A stretch of 57,004 bases of DNA from a virus: positions 1-57,004 of IMG/VR virus record IMGVR_UViG_3300024999_000122. One strand, given 5' to 3'. The notes beneath the pieces were generated by a model. That model did not search any database and was not told the origin of the DNA. It worked only from the letters and a program-made list of their open reading frames with translations. Shown here piece by piece: positions 17,417 to 24,936 of the stretch. The position numbers were made by a program, and so were the translations under genes. Numbering within the stretch: position 1 is the stretch's first letter; every line of letters begins with the position of its first letter.

Positions 17417-17460
17417 AAGACTTCCAGCTTTAGAACGACGGGGAGAGGGTCTTACATACA

Positions 17461-17625
17461 TACTATGTATATATACATATAACTAATACTATTATATATA
17501 ATATATATATATTATAGTAGTATATATAATATATAAGGTATGTAATTACTTAGGGGGGTATACTTTTTTAATTTTGGTTTTTAGAAATCAAAGTTAGGGG
17601 GGACTACCCCCCTTCTTATTTTGCG
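17461..17625 (+). repeat. AT-rich boundary element, copy A
   Basis: The 303-base gap between the late region and the early genes holds a long TA-rich tract, a 34-bp core at 17513-17546 that is identical to 48300-48333, a G6 run (17553-17558) followed by TATACTTTTTT, and a hairpin GGGGGG-ACTA-CCCCCC (17597-17612) followed by TTCTTATTTT. The second copy at 48.24 kb has the same parts at the same spacing. Possible roles are a terminator/attenuator, a replication origin or a regulator binding region. Confidence 0.8.
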
Positions 17626-17646
17626 TTCTTATATATTAATTTTCAG

Positions 17647-17668
17647 TAAAGAAGTATTGACTTCTTTA
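17647..17668. promoter_or_regulatory. Palindromic operator over the early promoter
   Basis: TAAAGAAGT (17647-17655) and ACTTCTTTA (17660-17668) are perfect inverted arms around 4 nt and cover the -35 box of the promoter at 17657. TTGACTTCTTTA recurs at 24360-24371 and a related inverted repeat lies at 14003-14030, so a dimeric regulator may act at several places. Confidence 0.65.
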
Positions 17669-17685
17669 TATCATTTTAGTAATAT
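17657..17685 (+). promoter_or_regulatory. Sigma-A promoter of the early operon
   Basis: TTGACT (17657-17662), 17-bp spacer, TAATAT (17680-17685). The first early gene begins 34 bases after the -10 box. The -35 box is inside a perfect inverted repeat, which suggests repression. Confidence 0.82.
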
Positions 17686-17719
17686 AGGGGTATAGAAATT
17701 TACTTAAGGGGGCTTTTAC

Positions 17720-18685
17720 ATGAGAATGACAAGTAAAGCGCGGTTATGCGAGCGGGCTAACAAGATTATCGACGACTTTCAGGTAGTAACTGAACGGCTT
17801 TTTACCCTTCGCGACCAGGGTAAAATTACAGGCGGCTGCCTAATGGTTTACAACTGGAACAACACTTATTACGAAATGCTAAGCAAGGTTGTGTACCCGA
17901 CTTCAAAAGGTTACAAAAATACCACTGAATCAGAAATAGGGGTATTAGTTAAGCTTTACGAAGCTGAACGCGTAAAGGCCCTGGCCTTTGTCGAAGAACA
18001 AGAAGCCGCTACCATGGAAACGTGCCAAAAGGCCCAGGTAGAAGCTGAGCTAGCCGCCACTACCGCCGTAGAAGGTGCGGAAGTTATGACATTCTGCGAA
18101 ATGCACAAGGCTAGCGGCGGCTGTGAAGAGTGCCCTAACCGCTACGTATGCGAGGACAGCCCACTAAAGACCGTGCCCCAGAAGCCCGAAGCAGACGCGG
18201 CCGCCGAAGCCGAAAAGAACAAGGCTAAGAACTTTCTTGTAGGTTACTACGTCGTCAAAGAAGACGAGGTATTTACAGACAACGGTTACGCGTGCGCGGC
18301 CTGGTTTAAGAAAATCCTAGTTAAAGCTGGAAGATACGCCGTAATGGCCGGCCAGTATAGCTACCACGAACGCGACAAGTATTACATGGATAAGCTGGCC
18401 GACCGTTCCCTAAGCGTTAAGCTGCCTGGTACCGTCGTAGCTGCTGACTTCCAGGGGCGCTACTTCGGGAAACCTATAGGCGGTAGCGACGACGCCAGTA
18501 AAAAGTACCTGGGGGAAACGTCTAGCATATGCCTAAGCCCGTACGCCCACGCTACAGCCCTGGCCATACTGGAAGGGACCAGCAGCATAGAACTACTTCC
18601 AGAATTCGAAGCCAGAGAAATACCGTTCGAGTACGAAGGTAAGCCGAACAAGACCTACGGGATATTTAGAAAGGCAGGCGTTTAA
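17720..18685 (+). CDS. First early protein, unknown function
   Basis: 321 residues with AAGGGGGC upstream. Three parts are visible: a helical N-terminal domain (1-110), an Ala/Glu-rich linker containing a cysteine cluster (FCEMHKASGGCEECPNRYVC, about 135-154) that could bind zinc, and a C-terminal domain (175-320) with several Tyr/Phe. No catalytic motif is evident. As the first gene behind a strong, operator-covered promoter it could be a host take-over protein. Confidence 0.7.
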   Translation: MRMTSKARLCERANKIIDDFQVVTERLFTLRDQGKITGGCLMVYNWNNTYYEMLSKVVYPTSKGYKNTTESEIGVLVKLYEAERVKALAFVEEQEAATMETCQKAQVEAELAATTAVEGAEVMTFCEMHKASGGCEECPNRYVCEDSPLKTVPQKPEADAAAEAEKNKAKNFLVGYYVVKEDEVFTDNGYACAAWFKKILVKAGRYAVMAGQYSYHERDKYYMDKLADRSLSVKLPGTVVAADFQGRYFGKPIGGSDDASKKYLGETSSICLSPYAHATALAILEGTSSIELLPEFEAREIPFEYEGKPNKTYGIFRKAGV

Positions 18686-18686
18686 C

Positions 18687-18875
18687 ATGATTAAGCCTGC
18701 AAGCATTAAAAACGGGGAGCTAGTTACCGAGAAGTACAAGGAACGGGTAAGGCCTTTTAGGAAGCTGGTAGAATGGAACTACCGAGACGTAAACGGCAAT
18801 CTACACGCTGGAGTAGCGCCGTCGCTGGAAGTTGCGGAAGAAAGGGCCGCTAAGCACGGGTACGTTAAGCCATGA
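18687..18875 (+). CDS. Small hypothetical protein
   Basis: 62 residues, starting just after the previous stop. Contains VEWNYRDVNGNLHAGVAPSLEVAEERAAKHG, a compact beta-alpha pattern. The stop overlaps the next start (ATGA). Family unknown. Confidence 0.6.
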   Translation: MIKPASIKNGELVTEKYKERVRPFRKLVEWNYRDVNGNLHAGVAPSLEVAEERAAKHGYVKP

Positions 18876-19222
18876 AGAAACGTAAGCCGCCTAAGAACAT
18901 GGTTTACTACTCCAGTCAACTTACCCCAGGAGGAACCCAGGTACTACCCGTTAAACCGTTATGGCTTATAGATTTCCCGGAATCCCCAAAGTATAGGTTT
19001 TTCCTTTATCACAGTGAAACCCAGCACGCCTACTTTGTCCTGGAAGTAACTACGGGTATGGGCGTGTCAAGTAATAAACCCGCTACCCAGAAGGACGCCC
19101 TGGAAAAGGCGGCTGCTAACCTAAAGCTATACGCCGCCGACTTCGACAAGATCGTAGCTGACTTTATCAAAAAGCACGGGGCCGCCCCTAGTCCCCATAA
19201 GGAGGAACCAGAACAATGTTAG
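18872..19222 (+). CDS. Hypothetical protein
   Basis: 116 residues, basic N-terminus (KKRKPPKN), beta-rich middle with aromatic residues, helical C-terminal part. Overlaps both neighbours (ATGA at the start, seven bases at the end), so it is translated as part of a coupled set. No recognised family. Confidence 0.6.
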   Translation: MKKRKPPKNMVYYSSQLTPGGTQVLPVKPLWLIDFPESPKYRFFLYHSETQHAYFVLEVTTGMGVSSNKPATQKDALEKAAANLKLYAADFDKIVADFIKKHGAAPSPHKEEPEQC

Positions 19223-19533
19223 ACGACCAACTACTAAGGGAGTTTGTGGACCTGGTAAAGGTAGCGGGCAGGGGTACCTTACACCCTGCCCAGGCAGCCA
19301 CGGCAGAAAAACTAGAGCAGGAAATACTTAGGCGTATGGCCTACAAAGTAGAACCCCACGAAGTAAGCCTACGTGTGTACCATATGCGGCACGCTGAACG
19401 ACGTATAGGGGAAATAAGCCTGAGTATAGCTGGCCTGGACAAGAGAATAGCCAAGGAGTACGACGACCTGGTACATGAGATACGACGGCTAGAACACGAA
19501 ATGACCAAGATACTAGAAGGAGGTAAAAGGTAA
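19216..19533 (+). CDS. Coiled-coil hypothetical protein
   Basis: 105 residues, mostly helical. C-terminal 40 residues are highly charged and heptad-like (DKRIAKEYDDLVHEIRRLEHEM). GAGG upstream lies within the previous gene. It overlaps the following ribbon-helix-helix-like gene by one base (TAATG). Function unknown. Confidence 0.6.
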   Translation: MLDDQLLREFVDLVKVAGRGTLHPAQAATAEKLEQEILRRMAYKVEPHEVSLRVYHMRHAERRIGEISLSIAGLDKRIAKEYDDLVHEIRRLEHEMTKILEGGKR

Positions 19534-19802
19534 TGGCAAAGGGTAAACCAACAAACGGTGCCCCACTTGTAAACCTTAATAGCAAGGTAACCCCAGAAAC
19601 GAAGGCCCTTATAGACGCGCTTATAGGGATAGGCAGCCCTGGTATAGGCAGCGTTCGGGAATTAATCGAAGAAGCCTTAAAGCTGCTGGAGAAGGAACGG
19701 CCCGACGACATGGCCACGGCCCGTAAATTCATGGAACTTTTAGGGTCTACGCAGGATCGGCGGAAGTACAAAGACGGCACCGCTAAAAATATTTTGCAAT
19801 AA
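19533..19802 (+). CDS. Ribbon-helix-helix-like DNA-binding protein
   Basis: 89 residues. The beta strand VNLNSKVTPETKALIDALI followed by SVRELIEEALKLLEKE has the strand-helix-helix plan of Arc/MetJ-type repressors and of relaxosome accessory proteins. It lies upstream of a terminator and of the conjugation-like genes. The assignment is structural inference only. Confidence 0.5.
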   Translation: MAKGKPTNGAPLVNLNSKVTPETKALIDALIGIGSPGIGSVRELIEEALKLLEKERPDDMATARKFMELLGSTQDRRKYKDGTAKNILQ

Positions 19803-19839
19803 AGCGGCAGACGTGCATATTTTAGGGTACCCAGATCAT

Positions 19840-19851
19840 ACGCTATAGCGT
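19840..19851. repeat. 12-bp perfect palindrome in an intergenic gap
   Basis: ACGCTATAGCGT lies between the gene ending at 19802 and the terminator at 19898. It is a possible operator for the ribbon-helix-helix-like protein encoded just before it. Confidence 0.35.
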
Positions 19852-19897
19852 GAGCGCAGCTAAGCGGTAGCGACCATAAGCAAAGTATACCCAGGGC

Positions 19898-19936
19898 AAA
19901 AAGCCAGGCGAAGTTAAATACTTCCCTGGCTTTTTT
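19898..19936 (+). terminator. Rho-independent terminator before the conjugation-like cassette
   Basis: AAAAAGCCAGG (19898-19908) pairs with CCTGGCTTTTT (19925-19935) and a further T follows. It separates the first early cluster from the downstream module, which therefore probably has its own promoter in 19940-20000, although no good match was found. Confidence 0.85.
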
Positions 19937-20005
19937 GTCGTTTAAGCATAAAACGGACCCCCAACGCCATAAGATGTAATACGACTAAAGGCAGGAGGGG
20001 GTAAG

Positions 20006-20209
20006 GTGGAACGTAAGGTAGTTTATGACGTATCTTTTAAGTTACGACCAGGGCGCGACGACGATATAGCGCAGGCACTAGCCCGAATACCTACATACTT
20101 CGACCGTAGCGACGTACTGAGGGACGCCCTAAGACAATACTACAACCTAGAGGGAACCAGGCCAGAACTTCGGGTTAGCGTGTTATCCAGTATACCAGAG
20201 CGCCTATAA
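20006..20209 (+). CDS. Ribbon-helix-helix-like protein ahead of the conjugation-like cassette
   Basis: 67 residues, GTG start behind AGGAGGGGG. VVYDVSFKLRPGRDDDIAQAL followed by DRSDVLRDALRQYYN has the strand-helix-helix pattern of plasmid regulators found beside transfer genes. Could regulate the cassette or mark a transfer origin. Inference from pattern and position. Confidence 0.5.
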   Translation: MERKVVYDVSFKLRPGRDDDIAQALARIPTYFDRSDVLRDALRQYYNLEGTRPELRVSVLSSIPERL

Positions 20210-20241
20210 ATGGCGTCGCTACGACCACTAAACCCAGCAGC

Positions 20242-20316
20242 CTAGAAGTTAAAAACCGCAGGGGCACCGTAAGCCATCAACGCAATTCCTACCGCTATCT
20301 TTATCAGAGCAGCCAT
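20242..20316 (-). CDS. Candidate 24-residue hydrophobic peptide on the minus strand
   Basis: In the gap 20210-20415 the minus strand reads MAALIKIAVGIALMAYGAPA and four more residues to a stop, with AGAAAGGA 10 bases before the ATG. It would form one membrane helix. It is the only candidate gene on this strand. No clear promoter was found, so it may be chance; alternatives are a toxin-like or leader peptide. Confidence 0.35.
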   Translation of the reverse strand: MAALIKIAVGIALMAYGAPAVFNF

Positions 20317-20415
20317 TAGCTACACGTCCTTTCTGTTTAGGTTACGAACTTAGTATTAGCTAAAGCCTAGAAGTTTATACACGGGGTTAGAATTTTATTT
20401 AAAGGGGGTCGTACA

Positions 20416-20871
20416 ATGTTAGTAAAAATTAATGGGATTACACGGACCTACGCCCCGCCCGTAGCCGTGGAGGTTATCGAAGTGCAGGACCTTTCTCTTA
20501 CTACCCTGGGACGTATAAAGCGCCACGTAAGACAGAACTACCGCGCTTATTTAACGGCGGGCTACACATTCGCGCTAATAGCTCACCCTAGCATAGCCTT
20601 AGCAGCTGGAAGCAGCGGTGGCATACGTCTAATACTACTAATGCAGAAAGCTAGTTTCTGGGTAGGAATGGGCGTAACCATATGGGGCATAGTAGAAGCC
20701 CAGCTAGATTACCCAGGCTGGAAAAGTCGTGTACTTAAGGGCGTACTGGGGTATATCGGTATTTTATTGGTGCCCCTGGTATTCCTGGAGCTACAGAACA
20801 GCCTACAGGTAGACGTATGGGGCCAGATCGAAGAAGCCACTAAGAAACCGTTGCCCCTCCAGCCCCAGTAA
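20416..20871 (+). CDS. Membrane protein, VirB2/TrbC pilin-like
   Basis: 151 residues with AAGGGGG upstream. A basic N-terminal part (1-50) leads to a hydrophobic segment ending IALA-AGSS (signal-peptidase-like site near residue 75), then two transmembrane helices (near 80-103 and 112-130) separated by a short charged loop with PGWKSR. Two helices after a cleavable segment is the plan of VirB2/TrbC subunits. It is followed by an M23 peptidase and a VirD4-like ATPase. The family assignment is tentative because these proteins are poorly conserved. Confidence 0.5.
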   Translation: MLVKINGITRTYAPPVAVEVIEVQDLSLTTLGRIKRHVRQNYRAYLTAGYTFALIAHPSIALAAGSSGGIRLILLMQKASFWVGMGVTIWGIVEAQLDYPGWKSRVLKGVLGYIGILLVPLVFLELQNSLQVDVWGQIEEATKKPLPLQPQ

Positions 20872-20882
20872 GGGGCGCTACG

Positions 20883-21599
20883 ATGGTAAAGGTTACGTCT
20901 GAATTCGGGGCCATTGACAACATGCACAGTAAACCCCATAGCGGCACAGACATAGCCGTACCGAGTGGTACGCCGATAACTAGCATAGGGTACGGGGTAG
21001 TCGAAAGTACGCCAGACTTTGGGGATGAGAACATAGGTAAGGGCGTCATAGTCAAACAGGCCGACGCTACCGTAACGTATGGGCACTTTTCGGAGGTTAA
21101 AGTAGTCAAGGGGCAGCCAGTAGCCAAGGGTACAGTTCTGGGGTTATCGGGTAGCACGGGCCACAGCAGCGGGCCACATTTACATTTACAAGTAACCCAG
21201 GGCGGGAAGCTGGTAAACCCCGAAAAGTATACCCAGCTAACAGCTGCCGTAGCAGGCCCAGGAGCGCCGCAGCTGCCGAAGCCTGCCGAAGGTATAGACC
21301 TTATGGGGGCGGTAAGCCTGGGCCTGCTGGTAGTCTTAGTATTAGCGTTCGTAGGGGGTAAGCGTATGGTCTTTACGCCTATATCGGTAATAGTAATGGT
21401 AGTAGCCCTGGTATTCTTCGGCCCGTCGCTGTGGCAGGCCACGGGCGCACTGTTTAAGGCGGGCTATTTAGATGTCCCTATGATACTGGCTACGATAGGC
21501 GCCATATGGTTATGGCAATTCGGAGCCAAATTTCCGAAGCGTTTACTGTTCTGGGGCTGGTTAATATTTTGGGCATTAAGGGGGTTGGTATTCGCATGA
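20883..21599 (+). CDS. M23 peptidase domain with C-terminal membrane helices
   Basis: 238 residues. Residues 1-115 form a LytM/M23 domain: zinc ligands in HSGTD (near 20-24) and GPHLHLQV (near 96-102), with YGHFS between. These enzymes cut peptide cross-links in peptidoglycan. No signal peptide precedes the domain; instead three or four hydrophobic helices follow (about 140-165, 168-188, 200-220, 222-236). The enzyme would have to face outward with the N-terminus out. The stop overlaps the ATPase start (ATGA). Wall-opening peptidases are standard parts of Gram-positive conjugation systems. Confidence 0.8.
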   Translation: MVKVTSEFGAIDNMHSKPHSGTDIAVPSGTPITSIGYGVVESTPDFGDENIGKGVIVKQADATVTYGHFSEVKVVKGQPVAKGTVLGLSGSTGHSSGPHLHLQVTQGGKLVNPEKYTQLTAAVAGPGAPQLPKPAEGIDLMGAVSLGLLVVLVLAFVGGKRMVFTPISVIVMVVALVFFGPSLWQATGALFKAGYLDVPMILATIGAIWLWQFGAKFPKRLLFWGWLIFWALRGLVFA

Positions 21600-24352
21600 T
21601 CGTAAGAATTAACGGACGGGAAGCCTGGGTAATAGTCACGGAGAAAGTAGCAGAGATTAAAACCGACGTACAGCCACAAAAAGGGCCTTCTAAGCCTTTA
21701 AACCTTAAGACGGCAGTAGAACGTATCAAAGTGGCCGTAAAAGATCAGAAACTAATAGCCTGGCGTCCAGACGACTACGTTACGTATGAACTTACCCCGA
21801 CGTCTAGCGTTAAAAATACCCAGGCTTATGTACTGGCCAAAGTAGTAGCCAGCTTCTACCGCCAGACCGAGGAACTACGGACCTGGGACTTTAGCAGGAA
21901 AACAGCGCTTTTTACCCTTGGTAAGCAATACAGAATTAACTTTAGGGTAGTATTCACGAAGGATACCATACGTTTTTACTTACTCGTACCACGGGCCAGG
22001 GCTGCCGAGATCATGCGTAAGGCCGAAAGCGTCTACCATGAGAACATAACCGTACAGGAGGTAACCGAACCGCTGCCACAGATTGACGTTACACGGGCTT
22101 ACGGGTCCGAACTGACCTACCGAAAGCACGACATATTTAGCCTGGACACGGACAGAGGAAACAGCTACCCGCTGCCCAGCCTATTAACAGCCGTAAGGAC
22201 ATTAGAGGGCGACGACCTGGCCGTATTTGACACGATGCTAGAGCCTACCGACCGTAAGGCCTGGGAGCAGGCAGCGGCCAAGGCCCATAAACAGCTGGAG
22301 AATGGCCAGATACCCAGGCACGGGCTTAAGTTACTACAGAAGGTAGACGAAGTATTTAACGCTTTACGTTGGCAGTTGCTAGAACTGGCAGCGTTTACCC
22401 CACAGCATAAACGGCAGCTTAAGCAGCGCAAGAAGGAGGAAAACAGGTACCAAGAAGTAAAAAGGATAATGGACAATATGACCACTTCCACGAAGCGAAA
22501 AGCCGCTGACGACGTATTAAACACGTGGGTACGGATAGCAGCCCACAGTGATAGTCCAGAACGGGCAAAAAGCGCGGTGAAAACTCTAGCGAACGCCTGG
22601 AAGGACTTAAGTGCTGATAACCAGGTAGACGTCGTGGCTATAACGCCGAAATGGACTGCGTTCTTTATCGAGAGCATAAACAAGCGTAGGGCCTTTAGTA
22701 TTCGTATGCGCCCCTTAAAACTATCTACCGAAGAAGCGGGAAAGTTTATGCAGCTGCCAGGCGACTACCTCATAAACGAATTCCCACAAATACAGTCTAG
22801 GAAGTTTAAAGACGTAAGCGTACCGAAGGAACTAACCCAGGACGACGTAAAAGGCATACGGGTAGGCGTCGTTACTGAACGAGGTACCCGCCAGCTGGTA
22901 AAAATGCCCCTGGAAGCCTACGAAGGGGTAAAGCTTAAAGAAGTCTACGACGCGGTATGTACTGGGACGTTTGGCCAGGGCAAGCAGGGTACTGGTAAAA
23001 CGGAAGGCTTCGGGACCGTCACGGCCTACGACATGATCGTAAACGGCTTTAGTGTCTTGGCCATAGCTACCGACGACGGCGAAGGCCTGCGGAACCTTAT
23101 AAACTCGTTACCCGAAGATTACCCAGACGACAAAATACACGCCCTAAACTTCGACAATAAAGCCTGGCCTATAGCGTGTAACTGGTCAGACATTTACGGC
23201 CGTACCTTTGCCCAAGGCGACGCAGAACTACAAGCGCTGGAAATATCCGAGCGTATAACCGACCGCTTTATACAATTCGTAAACAGCTTAAGTAATACGG
23301 GCGACTTTACCGACCGTATGGCCCAGTACGTCGTTAGCTGTATGCGTGCTATAACCAAAGTAGCAGACTGGTCATTCCTGGACCTAGAACTAGCCCTAAC
23401 ATCCCCAGCGTACCGCGCCGAACTACTCCAGCTGGAGGCGGTTAAGGAAATGCCCGAAGTGGCCCATGATTTACAGACGTTACAGGGTAGGGCAGAAGCA
23501 GGCAAAGACGGCGAAATAGTAAACCCTATCTTAAGCAGGGTAAAGGCCCTGGCTGGTACCCAGTTTATGGCTAACCTGTTTTACCAGGACCCGAAGCGAA
23601 ACGACGACGGCAGCCCCACGTTAGACCTACGGCGTATAATGGATAACCCAGAAGGCAGCTATGGCCACGTCGTCGCAATTTACGCAAGCGGGGACGCGTG
23701 GAACGATAACCAGGCTACAATACTGGGCTTTATGTTAGACAAGATCAATTTTAACGCGTTTAGCCGCGTGGACGTTTCGCAAGATCAGAGAAGGCCAGCC
23801 CTGGTATGGATAGACGAACCCCATAAGGTAATTAAGTCCATGGAAGATAAACTAGCAGGTACCGCCGTGGAATTCCGTAAGTATCGAATAAAGAACCTTT
23901 TCACGGGCCACAGTATCGACCAAATGGGGAAAGCCGCGAACAGTTTGCTAGACGGCGGTGCCCAGGTAATAAGTTACAAGACAGAGCGCCTAAGCGAGTT
24001 TACACGCTTCGCCCATAAGTTCGCCCCGTACGACGACGCGGCAGCCCTATACGAAGCCCTACCCGAAAAGTGGCGGGCTATATGCAGCCTACGTCTACCG
24101 AGCGGTAAAACGTGCCCCGCGTTCCTGGCTGATATGACACCGCCACCTGGTAAGATCAAAGACAGGGCCGAAGCCTGGCAACGATGCGCCGAAAAGTACG
24201 GCAGGCCATGGAAGGAGGTACGGGACGCGATACAGGGTAAACGTGCTAAGTACCAGGCCCTTAACTACGAATGGACAGCCGACAGGAAGGCCGAAGCCCT
24301 GGCAGCGAAAGCCGAAGAAAAGGGATTACTTAAACAGGCTAAAGCCAAGTAA
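21596..24352 (+). CDS. VirD4/TraG-type (HerA-FtsK superfamily) transfer ATPase
   Basis: 918 residues from the ATG at 21596, which overlaps the peptidase stop; longer upstream extensions lack a binding site. The N-terminal third contains segments seen in conjugative ATP-binding proteins (YVLAKVVASFYRQTEEL, FTKDTIRFYLLVPRARA). Walker A GKQGTGKT is at about 462-469 and Walker B LVWIDEPH near 735-742; FTGHSIDQMGK follows as a sensor-like element. Such ATPases pump DNA or protein through a membrane channel. There is no VirB4 or relaxase recognisable in the window, so a complete conjugation system is not demonstrated. Confidence 0.75.
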   Translation: MIVRINGREAWVIVTEKVAEIKTDVQPQKGPSKPLNLKTAVERIKVAVKDQKLIAWRPDDYVTYELTPTSSVKNTQAYVLAKVVASFYRQTEELRTWDFSRKTALFTLGKQYRINFRVVFTKDTIRFYLLVPRARAAEIMRKAESVYHENITVQEVTEPLPQIDVTRAYGSELTYRKHDIFSLDTDRGNSYPLPSLLTAVRTLEGDDLAVFDTMLEPTDRKAWEQAAAKAHKQLENGQIPRHGLKLLQKVDEVFNALRWQLLELAAFTPQHKRQLKQRKKEENRYQEVKRIMDNMTTSTKRKAADDVLNTWVRIAAHSDSPERAKSAVKTLANAWKDLSADNQVDVVAITPKWTAFFIESINKRRAFSIRMRPLKLSTEEAGKFMQLPGDYLINEFPQIQSRKFKDVSVPKELTQDDVKGIRVGVVTERGTRQLVKMPLEAYEGVKLKEVYDAVCTGTFGQGKQGTGKTEGFGTVTAYDMIVNGFSVLAIATDDGEGLRNLINSLPEDYPDDKIHALNFDNKAWPIACNWSDIYGRTFAQGDAELQALEISERITDRFIQFVNSLSNTGDFTDRMAQYVVSCMRAITKVADWSFLDLELALTSPAYRAELLQLEAVKEMPEVAHDLQTLQGRAEAGKDGEIVNPILSRVKALAGTQFMANLFYQDPKRNDDGSPTLDLRRIMDNPEGSYGHVVAIYASGDAWNDNQATILGFMLDKINFNAFSRVDVSQDQRRPALVWIDEPHKVIKSMEDKLAGTAVEFRKYRIKNLFTGHSIDQMGKAANSLLDGGAQVISYKTERLSEFTRFAHKFAPYDDAAALYEALPEKWRAICSLRLPSGKTCPAFLADMTPPPGKIKDRAEAWQRCAEKYGRPWKEVRDAIQGKRAKYQALNYEWTADRKAEALAAKAEEKGLLKQAKAK

Positions 24353-24420
24353 ATAGTTCTTGACTTCTTTACTAATAGGCGTCAAACTAGGACTATAAGA
24401 AATTTAAGGGGGTATAACCT

Positions 24421-24666
24421 ATGCGCGTATTGATTTTAAAGGGTTGTTACAAGGGGCGCCAAGCGGAAGTAATCGATGAAGGTACTTTTAACGTATTCGG
24501 TAGACAGATCACGGGTATCAAGGTAGACGCGGGATTAGCAGGGCCTTTAGTTTTACAGAAAGACGACTACGAGGAAACAGTGCCCGTAGAAGTAGACCCT
24601 AGATTAGTTGAGTTGTGTATTCCATGGGATAAAGAAGAGGGGGAATATAACGCGTTGCATATGTGA
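24421..24666 (+). CDS. Small KOW-like hypothetical protein
   Basis: 81 residues, AAGGGGG seven bases upstream. The start, VLILKGCYKGRQAEVIDE, has the hydrophobic-Gly-x-x-Gly pattern of KOW motifs that bind RNA or ribosomal proteins. TTGACTTCTTTA at 24360-24371, shared with the early operator, lies ahead of it, although no -10 box is correctly spaced. Followed by two hairpins. Confidence 0.5.
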   Translation: MRVLILKGCYKGRQAEVIDEGTFNVFGRQITGIKVDAGLAGPLVLQKDDYEETVPVEVDPRLVELCIPWDKEEGEYNALHM

Positions 24667-24703
24667 ATGTAGTAACCTAGTAGTAAAATAAGTCGAAACA
24701 AGT

Positions 24704-24728
24704 AAAGGACCCCCAGCGGGTCCTTTTT
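24704..24728 (+). terminator. Rho-independent terminator
   Basis: AAAGGACCC (24704-24712), loop CCAGC, GGGTCCTTT (24718-24726) and further T residues. It closes the transcription unit containing the conjugation-like cassette. Confidence 0.88.
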
Positions 24729-24748
24729 TATATTTGAACGCAAAAAGG

Positions 24749-24767
24749 ACCCAGGGGGCGCCTGGGT
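24749..24767 (+). terminator. Second hairpin downstream of the terminator
   Basis: ACCCAGG (24749-24755) pairs with CCTGGGT (24761-24767); it is preceded by AAAAAGG. It resembles the stem of the terminator at 48940. No T-run follows, so it may act for transcription on the other strand or be a relic. The remaining 140 bases up to the promoter at 24908 show nothing recognisable. Confidence 0.45.
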
Positions 24768-24907
24768 ACCAAGTAAATAGGGTATATCGTAATACCACGC
24801 CGAAAGACGAATAACCGCGTAGCATCTTTAGTTTAAGGGGATACGTCGCGAATGTAAACATACAAATAATGGAAATAAAAGAAACGCGGCGTAAGGTGAA
24901 AAAGTTA

Positions 24908-24936
24908 TTGACTAATGGAAAATAAGCCCCTATAAT
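24908..24936 (+). promoter_or_regulatory. Consensus sigma-A promoter of the recombination operon
   Basis: TTGACT (24908-24913), 17-bp spacer, perfect TATAAT (24931-24936). It drives the small gene at 24992 and the split SbcC/SbcD operon. Confidence 0.9.

Noticed and set aside
17461-17546. CRISPR-like or tRNA-like structure in the TA-rich gap
   Set aside because: The repeats are simple TA alternation without regular spacers, and no tRNA cloverleaf or conserved arms could be read.
21596-24352. FtsK-like packaging ATPase instead of a transfer ATPase
   Set aside because: A complete classical terminase is present at 49-51.7 kb, and the neighbours are a peptidase and membrane proteins; packaging by this ATPase is unlikely.
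24360-24400. Promoter before the gene at 24421 built on TTGACT
   Set aside because: The -35 match is good but no -10 box lies 16-18 bp downstream; TATAAG at 24394 is too far. Kept only as a possible operator half-site.
24870-24926. 18-codon frame MEIKETRRKVKKLLTNGK upstream of the promoter at 24908
   Set aside because: No ribosome binding site and it runs into the promoter itself; considered chance.
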